NCBI RefSeq assembly: GCF_016806125.1 | Contig: NZ_CP047166.1 | Location: 1,860,001 to 1,924,000 of the forward strand | Length of the DNA stretch: 64,000 bases | From: Ponticoccus alexandrii | GTDB taxonomy: Bacteria > Pseudomonadota > Alphaproteobacteria > Rhodobacterales > Rhodobacteraceae | Direction: 5' to 3' | Shown here: positions 29,860 through 39,043 of the stretch, piece by piece | How positions within the stretch are numbered: position 1 is the stretch's first letter | Layout: every line of letters starts with the position of its first letter | Notes under the pieces: generated by a model | The model's input: only the letters and a program-made list of their open reading frames with translations | What the model was told of the DNA's origin: nothing | Databases searched by the model: none | Made by a program: the position numbers and the translations under genes

Positions 29860-31341
29860 TTATTCGGTTGGGTCCGCCGGATCGGCGCACCAGGGATAGA
29901 CCCGGCTCGTGTCGAGCTGGGTATAGGGGACCAGCCGCACGTCGGCGGGGCCCAGATCGGGGGTGTCCGTGACGAGGATCGCCGCTGCCAGCGGGGTGTA
30001 GTAATCCCGGAAATGCGTCTTCGAGCGCAGCAGGATCACGTCGTAATCCTCTGGCCGCTCGTCGAAAATGAAGAAGGGGTCGCCATCCACCGCGAAGGCG
30101 AAATGCGAGGTGATCGAGATCCGCACCGGCCCGACCTCGACAAGTGCGGTCAGGCCCAGATCGACCGGCGCCCCCTGCTGGTAGCGGCCCGAGACGTTGA
30201 AGCGTTTCTCGCCGGTCCATAGGACGCGGGCGGTCAGGTTCAGCGGGCCACCGGTTTCCGGCGCGCTCTTGCCGCCAAGTTGCAGCGTGATCTCTGCACC
30301 GGCCCCGGCGGCATGGGCCGCAGCGGCGCTGTCGGGGTCCAGCAGAAAGGGCACCATGACCCGGCCCAGATCGGCGTCGAGGACGGCGCGCAGCCCGTGG
30401 GTGCTATCGTTCATCCGGTCGGCATGTTCCAGGATCACCACCGGCGCGCCGCTGCCGCGTAGGCGCGCCGCCTCGGCAATGGCGGCGTCCATCTGCCAGA
30501 TCGGGATCGCGTCGGACAGCGCGGCGCGGGCGGCCTGCAGCGCGGCTGAGAGCCGCGTGGCCTTCTCCTGCGCCGCCTGCTGGCCCTGCCAGTCGAGGCA
30601 GATCACCGACATGCCGGTATTGGCGCTGTCGGCATAGGCAAAGCCGCCCACGACCGAGATGTCGCAATCGCCCGAGGCTTCCTCGGCCCGGGCCATGGCG
30701 ATCAGGCTGGCCAGTGGCTCCAGCGCGGTGGCCGAGAGGATCGAGGGGATGACGACGCCGGGCCGGGCCACGGCGAGACCGGGCCGTTCGCCGGTCTCGA
30801 TCATCCGCAGCAGCGCGCGGGTGGCGCGTTCGCCGGTCTCGCCCATGTCGATATGGGGGGAATGGCGGTAGGCCACAGCGATATCGGCGGCGGCGAAGGT
30901 CGCCGCGTCCACATTGCCGTGGTAATCCAGCGGCACCGAGATCGCCAGATCCGGGCAGGCGGTGCGGGCGCGTTCGATCATATAGCGTTCCACGTCCGGA
31001 AACCCCGGAGCCCAGCAGGCCCCGTGCAGATAAAGGACCAGCCCGTCCAGCGGGCCCGCGTCCCGCAGGCCCTGCACCAGCTCATCGGCAAAGGCGGTGA
31101 CGGCGTCATCCGCGGCGGGGCCGAGGGCGCCCAGCAGGCTGTGGAACAGCGGCACCATTTCGGCGCCCGCTGCGTCCAGCACCGAGAGCACGCCGCCCGC
31201 CACCGTGTTACTGCCCCGGTATTGCGCCGGGATCTCCGCGCCGCGAAAGCAGGCTCGCTCGAAATCCGCCCGGGTCGAGACCTGCGGCACAGCAGTGACG
31301 GATTCCAGGTTGAACCCGGCAAAGGCAATACGGCGCGTCAT
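29860..31341 (-). CDS. M81-family metallopeptidase (MlrC-like), copy 1
   Basis: A 493-residue protein with the MlrC N-terminal (DUF1485) domain: IAFAGFNLESVTAVPQVSTR, LDGLVLYLHGACWAPGFPDV, VPLDYHGNVD and YRHSPHIDMGETGERA hold the likely metal-binding Asp/His residues. The C-terminal MlrC domain has FAFAVDGDPFFIFDERPEDY and RSKTHFRDYYTPLA. MlrC hydrolyses linear microcystin-derived peptides; other members are found in amino-acid and peptide uptake operons with unknown substrates. The usual HEAN/E near the N-terminus is replaced here by FNLE, so this copy differs from classical members. Confidence 0.85.
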   Translation of the reverse strand: MTRRIAFAGFNLESVTAVPQVSTRADFERACFRGAEIPAQYRGSNTVAGGVLSVLDAAGAEMVPLFHSLLGALGPAADDAVTAFADELVQGLRDAGPLDGLVLYLHGACWAPGFPDVERYMIERARTACPDLAISVPLDYHGNVDAATFAAADIAVAYRHSPHIDMGETGERATRALLRMIETGERPGLAVARPGVVIPSILSATALEPLASLIAMARAEEASGDCDISVVGGFAYADSANTGMSVICLDWQGQQAAQEKATRLSAALQAARAALSDAIPIWQMDAAIAEAARLRGSGAPVVILEHADRMNDSTHGLRAVLDADLGRVMVPFLLDPDSAAAAHAAGAGAEITLQLGGKSAPETGGPLNLTARVLWTGEKRFNVSGRYQQGAPVDLGLTALVEVGPVRISITSHFAFAVDGDPFFIFDERPEDYDVILLRSKTHFRDYYTPLAAAILVTDTPDLGPADVRLVPYTQLDTSRVYPWCADPADPTE

Positions 31342-31345
31342 CGGG

Positions 31346-32683
31346 TCAGCCTTCGGTCACGCGGCGGATGGCGCGCGCGAGGCGTTCGACGATCTGGTCG
31401 ATCTCGTCCTCGGTACAGATGTAGGGCGGGGCCAGCAGAACGTGATCGCCATGCACCCCGTCGATGGTGCCGCCCATGGGGTAGCACAGCAGGCCCTCGG
31501 CCATGGCCTCTGCCTTGATCCTGGCATGGGTCTTGCGGGCCGGGTCGAAGGGGATCTTGTCGTCCTTGTCGGACACGATCTCGATGCCTCGGAACAGGCC
31601 ACGCCCGCGGATGTCGCCGACGTGGGGGGATTGTCCCAGCGCGGCATCAAGACCCGCCTGCAACCGCGTGCCAAGCTGGGTGACCTGATCCATCAGGCCC
31701 GGGCGGGTGAGGATCTCGACCACCTTGTTTGCGGCGGCGGTGGCGATCGGGTGGCCGATATAGGTGTGACCGTGCTGGAACAGGCCAGAGCCGTCGCGGA
31801 AGGCCTCGTAGATCTGTTGCGACAGCAGCACGCCGCCGACAGGCTGGTAGCCGCCGCCCATACCCTTCGCGATGGTCACGATATCGGGCACCACGCCTTC
31901 CTGTTCGAAGGCGAACAGACTGCCGGTGCGGCCCATGCCGCACATGACCTCGTCGAGGATCAGCAGGATGCCGTGGCGGTCGCAGAGCGCGCGGATGCGC
32001 TGGAAGTAATCGGCAACGGCGGCCACCGCGCCCATGGTGGCGCCGACCACCGGTTCGGCGACGAAGGCCATGACCTGATCGCCGCCCAGTTCCTCGATTT
32101 TTTGCTCCAGCTCCTTGACCAGCCGGGCGGCATAGGCCTCGGGCGTCTCGTCCGGGCCCTTGTCGCGGTAGGGATAGCAGGGCGACACATGATGCGTCTC
32201 GGGCAGGATCGGCTGGAACTGCACCCGGCGCATGGCATTGCCGCCGGCCGCGAGCGCGCCGATGGTGTTGCCGTGATAGCTTTGCCGCCGAGCGATAATG
32301 TGACGACGCTGCGGCTGGCCGATCTCGACGTAATACTGGCGCGCCATCTTCAGCGCGGCCTCCACCGCCTCGGAGCCGCCCGACACAAGGTACAGCCAGT
32401 TCAGCGGATCGGGCGCCAGGGCGGTCAGGCGCTCGGCCAGTTCTTCTGCCGCATCGGTGGTGAAGAAAGAGGTATGGGCGTAGGACAGCCGCTCCATCTG
32501 GGCCTTCATCGCCGCCAGCACCTCGGGGTGGTCATGGCCAAGGCAGCTGACCGCCGCACCGCCCGATCCGTCGATATAGCTGCGCCCGGCGGAATCGGTG
32601 ATCGTCACGCCCTGGCCCGAAACGGCATGGGGCAGGGGGGCGCCGATCTTGCGGTGAAGGAGTCTGGTCATGGTCTCGTCCAT
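31346..32683 (-). CDS. Class III PLP-dependent aminotransferase
   Basis: A 445-residue fold-type I enzyme from ATG at 32683 (an upstream ATG at 32737 is less likely; ATG 32671 is also possible). Motifs are YIDGSGGAAVSCLGHDHPEV, SGGSEAVEAALKMARQY, RRQSYHGNTIGALA, the PLP Asp in LILDEVMCGMGRTG and the Schiff-base Lys in VTIAKGMGGGYQPVG (Lys273). Such enzymes transfer the amino group of omega- or alpha-amino compounds to a keto acid. It is the first gene of the minus-strand operon, 4 bases before the M81 gene. Confidence 0.92.
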   Translation of the reverse strand: MDETMTRLLHRKIGAPLPHAVSGQGVTITDSAGRSYIDGSGGAAVSCLGHDHPEVLAAMKAQMERLSYAHTSFFTTDAAEELAERLTALAPDPLNWLYLVSGGSEAVEAALKMARQYYVEIGQPQRRHIIARRQSYHGNTIGALAAGGNAMRRVQFQPILPETHHVSPCYPYRDKGPDETPEAYAARLVKELEQKIEELGGDQVMAFVAEPVVGATMGAVAAVADYFQRIRALCDRHGILLILDEVMCGMGRTGSLFAFEQEGVVPDIVTIAKGMGGGYQPVGGVLLSQQIYEAFRDGSGLFQHGHTYIGHPIATAAANKVVEILTRPGLMDQVTQLGTRLQAGLDAALGQSPHVGDIRGRGLFRGIEIVSDKDDKIPFDPARKTHARIKAEAMAEGLLCYPMGGTIDGVHGDHVLLAPPYICTEDEIDQIVERLARAIRRVTEG

Positions 32684-32771
32684 ACTGCGTTCCGGCTGGG
32701 GCCGGAGGGGAATCGCGGAACAAGCCGCGGCTGACACTTGGTCGCAGGACTCGATGCGCAGTGCAACAAAT

Positions 32772-32796
32772 GTTTCAAAAAATTATACATGGAAAC
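32772..32796 (-). promoter_or_regulatory. Candidate operon promoter (-10 TATAAT) overlapped by an RpiR-type operator
   Basis: On the minus strand GTTTC (32796-32792) and GAAAC (32776-32772) form an inverted repeat with 20-base spacing, and TATAAT (32787-32782) lies between the arms. The -10 match is perfect; the -35 (about 32805-32810) is weak. Transcription from here would give the aminotransferase operon a leader of about 90 bases. Further GAAAC repeats lie at 32821-32825 and 32931-32935 near the regulator gene. The repeat geometry and the neighbouring RpiR gene suggest repression; this is inference. Confidence 0.55.
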
Positions 32797-32936
32797 GGAT
32801 GATGCTTGAGTTTTGCTCGTGAAACGTTCAGATCTTGCGGGTCTGGCGCCGATCCGTGTCAATCCAAAGCGAACCATTGTCTTCGCTGGCCGTCAGGCAC
32901 ACAAAGACGATGTGATCAGGATGGGGGCTGAAACGA

Positions 32937-33824
32937 ATGTTGCAAAAGGATGCCCTGCGGGACCGGATCGTCGCCCGCTTCGACGAGATGTCGCCGCAAT
33001 TGCAGCAGGCCGCCCGCTACATCCTTGAGAACACCCAGGAAGTGGCGCTGGTCTCGATGCGGGAACTGGCGCGCCGGGCGGGGGTACAACCGGCGACGAT
33101 GACCCGGCTGGCGAAGTTCCTGGATCTTGCCGGCTACGACGACATCCGCACCCATTTCTCCGAGGCGCTGCGGCTGCGGGCCGATGGCTTTGCCGCCCGC
33201 GCGCGCGAACGCGAGGGAGAGCACGGACCGGCGGGCAGCGGGCTGGCGCACGACATGCTGCAAAGCCTCTCGGCGCAGATCGCCCGGCTGAGCGAACCCG
33301 AGTCGCTGGCCCGGCTCGACGCGGCGGCGGAGCTGTTGGGGCGGGCGCGGCGGGTCTATGTGCTGGGCCTGCGCTCCTGTCATTCGGTGGCCTGGCATTT
33401 CCACTATGTCATGACCCTGCTGGGAGAGCGCACGGTGCATCTGGACGGACCCGCGGGCACCGGGGCCGACGGGTTGCTGCGCGCCGGGCCCGAGGACGCG
33501 CTGCTGGTAATCTCGATCAGCCCCTACGCGGTTCAGTCGCTGGACCTGTCGGCGCTGGCGCGCGAGAAGGGTCTGTCGGTGCTGGCGATCACCGACAGCG
33601 AGGTTTCACCCCTGATCTCGATCTCGAACGAGGTCATTCTGTGCTCGACCGAAAGCCGTACTTTCTTCCATACGCTGACCCCGGCGCTGGCCGTGTCAGA
33701 GGTCCTGTGCGGGCTGCTCGCCGCGCGGGATCGTGAAGGCTCGCTGAAGGCGCTGCAGGCCGCCGACCAGCATCTCGCGACGCTCGACATCTACGCCAAC
33801 ACGATCCCGCGCCGCCGGATCTGA
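32937..33824 (+). CDS. MurR/RpiR-family transcriptional regulator
   Basis: A 295-residue protein with an N-terminal HTH_6 domain (ILENTQEVALVSMRELARRA, GVQPATMTRLAKFLDLAGYD) and a C-terminal SIS sugar-isomerase-like domain (RVYVLGLRSCHSVAWHF, ALLVISISPYAVQSL, LAITDSEVSPL). SIS domains bind phosphosugars or related small molecules. It is divergent from the aminotransferase-M81-ABC operon and 20 bases upstream of the second M81 gene, so it is the likely regulator of both arms. Confidence 0.92.
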   Translation: MLQKDALRDRIVARFDEMSPQLQQAARYILENTQEVALVSMRELARRAGVQPATMTRLAKFLDLAGYDDIRTHFSEALRLRADGFAARAREREGEHGPAGSGLAHDMLQSLSAQIARLSEPESLARLDAAAELLGRARRVYVLGLRSCHSVAWHFHYVMTLLGERTVHLDGPAGTGADGLLRAGPEDALLVISISPYAVQSLDLSALAREKGLSVLAITDSEVSPLISISNEVILCSTESRTFFHTLTPALAVSEVLCGLLAARDREGSLKALQAADQHLATLDIYANTIPRRRI

Positions 33825-33844
33825 CCCAAACCCAAGGACCGCCC

Positions 33845-35323
33845 ATGGCCCAGCCCCGCCGCATTGCCGTTGCCCGTCTCTGGCACGAGGCCAATTCCTT
33901 CAATCCGATCCCGACCCGGCTGGAGGATTTCCGGCGCCGCGAGTGGACGCGGGGTGAAGAGGCCCTGACCGCTGCCCGGGGCACCGCAACAGAACTGGGC
34001 GGGCTGGTGCGCTTCCTCGACGACCATCCCCACTGGCAGGTCACGGTCACGCGCTGCACTTCGGCGCCGCCGCTTGGCCCGGTCACCACCAAAGCGCTGA
34101 CGGCAATTCGGGACGAGATCCTTGCGGATCTCGCAGGCCAGCGCTGGGACGGCGTTTACCTGTCACTGCACGGGGCCATGGTGGCCGAGGACGACCTGTC
34201 GCCGGACTACAGTCTGATCCGCGCCCTGCGCGCGGCGATCGGGCCAGAGCCGCTGCTTGCGGTCAGCCTGGACATGCACGCCTGCCTCGATCCCTCGCTG
34301 ACCGGGGCTGCCGACATCCTGTCGGGCTACCACACCTATCCCCATGTCGACATGGATGCCGCCGCGCGCCGCGCGCTGACGATGATGGAGCGCGCGTTCG
34401 AGCAGGGCAGGCGACCCGCTGTCGCGCTTCGCCAACTGGGGTTCGCCCCGCTGTCGCACGGAATGCGCACCGAGGCCGGGCCGATGGCCGAACTAGTGGC
34501 CCTCGGGCAGGAGGCAAGCGGCGCCGACGGGGTCGGGGACGTGACCTTCTTCGGTGGCTTCACCTATGCCGATACCCCCAACACCCGGGCCGCCGTGGCG
34601 GTGACCCATGACCGGGGCCTTGCGCCGGAGCCGCTGCTGGATCGTCTGGCCGCCGCGTACCAGGCGCGGCGCGAGGCCTTCCGCGTCTCGCTGCCCGGAC
34701 CTCGCGAGGGCCTGGCCCTTGCCTCCCGGCAACTGGATCAGGGCGCTCGCTGGCCCGTGACCCTGGTGGATACCGCCGACAACCCGCTGTCGGGCGGGAT
34801 CGGGGACACCACTGCGCTTTTCTGGGCGATGATGGAGAGCGGCACGGATCTGCCGATGCTGTTCTGCTTCTTCTACGATCCCGACCTGGTGGCGCGGGCG
34901 CATGGGCTGGGCGAGGGGGCGGCGATCGACTGTACCCTCGGCGGTCGCATCGCCCCCGAGTTCGGGACGCCGGTGGCGTTCAACGGGGTGGTCGAGCGCC
35001 TGACCGATGGCCGTTTCCGCAACCGGGGGCCTTTCGAATATGGGCGCGAGATCGACATGGGACGCACCGCCGTGCTACGCGCGGGCCAGATGCAGGTGGT
35101 CCTCAGCGAGACCTGCCAAAGCGCCAACGATCCGGCCTGGTGCGACCTGCACGGCATCGACCTGAGCCGCGTCGCTGTCTTCGGCATCAAGGCGAAGAAC
35201 CACTTTCGCGCGGCGTTCGAGCCGCTCTGCGGTCCGATCCATGACATCGACTGTCCCGGCGTGGCGCCAGCGGACATGTCCCTGCTACCCTACCACCACG
35301 TGCCGCCCGCCTTCTACGCCTGA
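33845..35323 (+). CDS. M81-family metallopeptidase (MlrC-like), copy 2
   Basis: A 492-residue MlrC/DUF1485 protein. It has the full set of family motifs: IAVARLWHEANSFNPIPTRL, GVYLSLHGAMVAEDDLSPD, VSLDMHACLDPSLTGAADIL, YHTYPHVDMDAAARRAL, and in the C-terminal domain TLVDTADNPLSGGIGDTTAL and VFGIKAKNHFRAAFEPLC. The HEAN motif (HEANSF), missing in copy 1, is present here. It starts 20 bases after the regulator gene with AAGGA ahead of ATG, so the two are co-transcribed. Confidence 0.9.
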   Translation: MAQPRRIAVARLWHEANSFNPIPTRLEDFRRREWTRGEEALTAARGTATELGGLVRFLDDHPHWQVTVTRCTSAPPLGPVTTKALTAIRDEILADLAGQRWDGVYLSLHGAMVAEDDLSPDYSLIRALRAAIGPEPLLAVSLDMHACLDPSLTGAADILSGYHTYPHVDMDAAARRALTMMERAFEQGRRPAVALRQLGFAPLSHGMRTEAGPMAELVALGQEASGADGVGDVTFFGGFTYADTPNTRAAVAVTHDRGLAPEPLLDRLAAAYQARREAFRVSLPGPREGLALASRQLDQGARWPVTLVDTADNPLSGGIGDTTALFWAMMESGTDLPMLFCFFYDPDLVARAHGLGEGAAIDCTLGGRIAPEFGTPVAFNGVVERLTDGRFRNRGPFEYGREIDMGRTAVLRAGQMQVVLSETCQSANDPAWCDLHGIDLSRVAVFGIKAKNHFRAAFEPLCGPIHDIDCPGVAPADMSLLPYHHVPPAFYA

Positions 35324-35721
35324 CCCGGAAGGGCAGCCCATGGAGTGTTCACAAAGAGCCGCATCGCGCCCCGGAAACGAGAAACGAACAGTGTTCCCGG
35401 GTGAGCATAAACGCGAAACGCCAAAGGGATGACTAAGGTGCCTGTAGATTTGCAGGCGCCGTGCTGCCTGACTTGAGGCAAGGAGCCCGACATGGGGACA
35501 AGCGCGCCATGCGATGCTGTCTTCGGATGGTCTCCAGCGACTGGGAGCGGGTCACGTGGATATCATACGCGTGGACCAGAGGCCCGGGCAGAGGCGGCTG
35601 AAGGCAGGGAAAGGCTTCGAACAACACGATGAACTCTCGGGAGAGGATTTCCATCCATGTATGTGCAAATTCTTCCTCCCGCGTCGGCAGCCGAAGCAGG
35701 ATGGTGGCGTGTCCCGGTCAG
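35324..35721. other. 398-base stretch with one possible orphan coding fragment
   Basis: After the M81 gene no intact gene is seen. On the minus strand a frame from about 35700 to 35433 reads ILLRLPTREEEFAHTWMEIL then SREFIVLFEAFPCLQPPLPG and looks protein-like, with no start beyond the IS3 fragment and no recognised family. It may be the stump of a gene removed by insertions. The rest is featureless. Confidence 0.3.
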
Positions 35722-35865
35722 GCGGCCCGGGTTGATTGTGAGTGCATCATGGGCCGCTGGTCCATCGGGACGACGCTTTCCGGCGCGGCTGGGCGGTAAC
35801 CCAGCGCGCTGTGCGGCCGGACAGTGTTGTAGTGAGCGCGCCATTGCTCGATCAGGATTTGGCCT
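35722..35865 (-). pseudogene. IS3-family transposase, C-terminal remnant
   Basis: The minus-strand frame encodes [20 protein letters not shown] then AAPESVVPMDQRPM, the typical OrfB C-terminus of another IS3-family group, followed by a stop at 35718. Upstream of about 35865 homology is lost. No terminal repeat could be fixed. This is a relic, distinct from the copy at 9604. Confidence 0.75.
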
Positions 35866-35940
35866 CGCGATCTTGTAAAAGCAGCGAGAACCGGAACGAT
35901 CACGCCGCGAAAATACTCCGGTCGAAAGGGTGTGGCCTTT

Positions 35941-36710
35941 ACACCAAAGCCTCTCGATCTGAACACGATCAACGATATCGCCTGCACAACCGCACCGGCC
36001 GACCGGGGCCGGAAGGGCCGTTACCTGAGCTTCGAGGAGATCGGGCGCCTCATCGAAGCGTCCGTCGTCCGCACTTGCTTGACCTACTCCTGCTAGACCT
36101 GGGATGTGGCGGCAGGATCGGTGCTGTCGCCGACATGAAGGGTGCGTTCGTCTTCCCCGACCTCGGCGTCATCGACCTCCTCGGCGGGGGCATCGAGAGC
36201 AACAAGCGCAAGCCGATTGTCCCGATCACGGGACGATGGGGTGCATCTTGGCCAGGCTGATCGCAAACCATGACGACGATTACCTCATCCGGTCCGGTGC
36301 AGAACCGCTCGTGCTGGGTGCGAAAAACTGGACACAGATGATCCAGCGCCTGTTGGCCGGGACTGATGATGGCCTCAAGACAGGATCGACGCGAGCGAAC
36401 TGGTATTCGATCCGTAGAACATTCGCGGACTGGCAGGACGAGCGAGTGCGCGATGCTGTCATATCCGCGGTTATGGGCCCCTTCGACATTTCGAAGCGGA
36501 CCAAGCCCAACTTTGCGAAGCAGGCAACCCCATGACCGACATCTATAAGCGTCGAAAGTTTGGCCCTGTTCTTGAAGTTGCTGATGCACTCGAGCGCGCA
36601 TGGTGGCTTCCATCCAGCCGTATACGAGTGAAAAGCTGCGGAATGAACGCGGTCGACTGAAGGCAGCTGATGCGACGGAGTGGAATTTATTAATAAAATC
36701 AATAAGCATC
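35941..36710 (+). pseudogene. Degraded tyrosine-recombinase phage integrase
   Basis: Pieces of one integrase occur in three frames in order: RGRKGRYLSFEEIGRLIEAS (about 36008-36068), RPHLLDLLLLDLGCGGRIGA then VADMKGAFVFPDLGVIDLL and NKRKPIVPITG (36058-36230), and MGCILARLIANHDDDYLIRS to NWYSIRRTFADWQDERVRDA (36239-36535). The end is again split (TDIYKRRKFGPVLEVADALE, then QPYTSEKLRNERGRLKAADA). At least three frameshifts are needed. The SIRRTFADW and SAVMGPF pieces correspond to the R-H-x-x-R and His/Trp regions of the catalytic domain. It is dead and marks a lost mobile element. Confidence 0.7.
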
Positions 36711-36892
36711 AGTCAAAGGTGATACAGGACCACGACGTGCAGATCACCCGCCTGTCTCCGAACTCCCGGATCGGGTAGTAGCGGGTCCGGTCTGAAAAAC
36801 AGACTGACAGCGGATGCCGGCCTTTGCCGACATCCATGCTTTTACCAGAACGGATTTCGTATCCGCGCCTCGGGCCGAAGCAAACCCCGGGG

Positions 36893-37180
36893 TCAGAGCT
36901 GGGTCAGGTAGTCGGCAGAGACGTAGCCCGTCACGTCGGGCGACTCGACAAGCGACACGCGGCACCAACGCTGATTAAGCTCTGTCACGCAATCGCGCCG
37001 AAGCAGCTCTGTGCCGTCGGGCAGGCCCATGATGATCTTGTATTCGAGGCTTGGACCGCTGCGTAGCTTCAGCAGGTCGTCCGGCCCCGTGCCTGTGACG
37101 ATCATACGCCCGCCGGTATCAGAGGCGCAGCCCGCCGCAAGAAGGCCCGCGCATAATGTCATGACTGCCACCGGTTTCAT
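36893..37180 (-). CDS. SH3-domain lipoprotein
   Basis: A 95-residue protein from ATG at 37180. The signal peptide MKPVAVMTLCAGLLAAGCAS has a lipobox LAAGC, so the mature protein is lipid-anchored. The rest is one bacterial SH3 domain: LLKLRSGPSLEYKIIMGLPD then GTELLRRDCVTELNQRWCRV and VTGYVSADYLTQL. Such domains bind cell-wall peptides or mediate adhesion. The longer reading to 37324 is not supported by a ribosome site or signal sequence. Confidence 0.85.
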   Translation of the reverse strand: MKPVAVMTLCAGLLAAGCASDTGGRMIVTGTGPDDLLKLRSGPSLEYKIIMGLPDGTELLRRDCVTELNQRWCRVSLVESPDVTGYVSADYLTQL

Positions 37181-37672
37181 GAAGCCTCCTGTCGCTCTGT
37201 CCTGCCGGCTTTGCCACAGGCGCCGGGTGTTCGCAACGGTGCGTATCCCGACTCTATGCCAACGGTGCAGCATGCATCCGGTCTGAAAGGCCCCGAAAAA
37301 CCCTTGTGGCGATGCCATCCGCACCGCTGCTACGGGTGCAGGGCGATCCCGCGGATGCGCGCAGCGCAGCCGACCGGAGCGCGCTGTTTCGGCAAATCCT
37401 CGCCAATGCTGCCGAGGAGGGGGGCGATCATACGGGCCCCGGCCCGGGATTTCGCCGTTCCCGCGCGGCCACTCTCACCGTCTTCAGTCGCGTGTACCGC
37501 CGGGCGCCTTGGCGCCCTTTGTCTGTTTTCGCCTTTCGTGCACTGGACGCTTCGGTCGCCTTCGGGATAGGGACGACAGGCGGCCCGTCAAAGCCCTGAC
37601 GCCGACGGCGTGCGCAGCGCGGCAGCCCTTGGACGGAAGGCGGAGGCGAAAAATGCCCGGTCATGGTTTCGA
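37181..37672. other. Stretch of about 490 bases without a confident gene
   Basis: A plus-strand frame 37312-37599 (MPSAPLLRVQGDPADARSAA...) is open but has no ribosome site, no recognised domain and ordinary G+C-driven composition; I do not call it. No terminator, tRNA or IS end is seen. Confidence 0.45.
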
Positions 37673-37792
37673 ATGATATCGGTTCTTGCGGTGATGGCGG
37701 CGGCGTGCAGAACCTGCTCTGTCTGGCCTTTGGGATCGGGTGACGCGATGCAGCCGGACGCCGGACAGCTGTCGGTCAGGGCAATGCCATGA
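37673..37792 (+). CDS. Possible small lipoprotein-like peptide overlapping the rsmB start
   Basis: ATG at 37673 begins a 39-residue peptide, MISVLAVMAAACRTCSVWPL then GSGDAMQPDAGQL, whose start looks like a short lipoprotein signal (VMAAAC). Its TGA (37790-37792) overlaps the ATG of the next gene as ATGA, the usual sign of translational coupling. There is no clear ribosome site. It could be a leader peptide or chance. Confidence 0.35.
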   Translation: MISVLAVMAAACRTCSVWPLGSGDAMQPDAGQLSVRAMP

Positions 37793-38943
37793 CCCCGGCG
37801 GCGCGTATCCAGACCGCGATCGAGATCCTCGACCGGATCGCCCTTGGTGTCCCCGCCGAAAAGGCGCTGACCACATGGGGGCGGCGGGCTCGGTTTGCTG
37901 GCTCCGGGGACCGCGCGGCGGTCCGCGACCACGTCTTCGACGTGCTCCGACGCTGGCGCAGCACCGCTGCGCTGGGGGGCGGCGAGTCCGGCCGCGCGCG
38001 GATGCTGGGGCTTCTGCGCATGCAGGAGGCCGCGCCGGAGGCCCTGTTTTCCGGTGATCGCCACGCCCCCGCGCCGCTGACAGAGGCCGAGCAGTCCGCT
38101 GGCCAGACGCCCGGGGGCGCCGCCGCGCTGGATCTGCCGGACTGGCTGGCCGAGCGGTTCCGTGCCAACCTTGGCGCCCAGGCCGGGGCGGTGGCAGAGG
38201 CCCTGCGGCACCGCGCCGATGTCTTCCTGCGGGTGAACTTTTTGCGGGGCGATCTGTCCGCTGCCCTTGCGGCGCTGTCCGGGGAGGGCATCACCGCCCA
38301 ACCGCACGACCTCTCGCCGACCGCGCTGCGGGTGACGGAGGGCGCGCGCCGGATTGCCCGCAGTCAGGCCTATCTCTCGGGGTTGGTCGAGCTTCAGGAC
38401 GCGGCCAGTCAGGCGGTGGTCGATGCGCTGCCGCTGGCGCCCGGCGCGCGGGTGCTGGATTTCTGCGCGGGCGGCGGCGGAAAGACTCTGGCGCTGGCCG
38501 CGCGCCTTGGCGGCAGCCCTGTCGAGGCCCATGACGCCGACTCGGGGCGCATGAAGGACCTGCCGGCGCGCGCCGCCCGTGCCGGGGCCGCTGTGCGCCT
38601 GCGCGATGCGCCCGCCGGTTCCTACGATCTCGTGCTCTGCGATGTGCCCTGTTCCGGCAGCGGGGCGTGGCGCCGCGCGCCCGAGGGCAAGTGGCGCCTG
38701 ACGCCCGACGCGCTGCAGGCGGTGTGCCGCGAACAGGCCGGTATCCTCGAAACCTGCGCCGGGCTCGTGGCGCCGGGCGGGCATCTGGCCTATGCGACCT
38801 GCTCGGTGCTGCAAGAGGAAAACGCCGCCCGGATCGCGGCTTTCACGGCGGATCATCCGGCCTGGCAGGTGATCACAGAGCGTCAGTTCCTGCCGCAGGA
38901 CGGCGGCGATGGCTTCTATGTGGCTGTGTTGACACGCCCGTGA
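37789..38943 (+). CDS. RsmB/NOP-family rRNA (cytosine-C5) methyltransferase
   Basis: A 384-residue SAM-dependent methyltransferase. N-terminal NusB-like part (about residues 1-130), then SAM-binding VLDFCAGGGGKTLALAARLG, the first catalytic Cys region LCDVPCSGSGAWRRAPEGKW and the second LAYATCSVLQEENAARI. The two cysteines in PCSG and TCS make and release the covalent C5 intermediate. RsmB acts on 16S rRNA C967; this alphaproteobacterial member may have the same or a related target. It stands just upstream of cckA. Confidence 0.88.
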   Translation: MTPAARIQTAIEILDRIALGVPAEKALTTWGRRARFAGSGDRAAVRDHVFDVLRRWRSTAALGGGESGRARMLGLLRMQEAAPEALFSGDRHAPAPLTEAEQSAGQTPGGAAALDLPDWLAERFRANLGAQAGAVAEALRHRADVFLRVNFLRGDLSAALAALSGEGITAQPHDLSPTALRVTEGARRIARSQAYLSGLVELQDAASQAVVDALPLAPGARVLDFCAGGGGKTLALAARLGGSPVEAHDADSGRMKDLPARAARAGAAVRLRDAPAGSYDLVLCDVPCSGSGAWRRAPEGKWRLTPDALQAVCREQAGILETCAGLVAPGGHLAYATCSVLQEENAARIAAFTADHPAWQVITERQFLPQDGGDGFYVAVLTRP

Positions 38944-39043
38944 GGCAGCTTGCGGTTGCGCGATTGCGGGAGTTAACGGCACTTTAACTGTCACCGGGTC
39001 CATACTTCCCGGCGTGGTTGCGATTCGCGGTGACAGGGAACCT

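Noticed and set aside
36104-36535. Plus-strand frame of 143 codons as an independent gene
   Set aside because: Its latter part is the catalytic region of the broken integrase; its beginning is out-of-frame noise.
37306-37599. 97-codon plus-strand frame before the methyltransferase
   Set aside because: No ribosome site or domain, and its end runs into low-complexity codons; not enough support.
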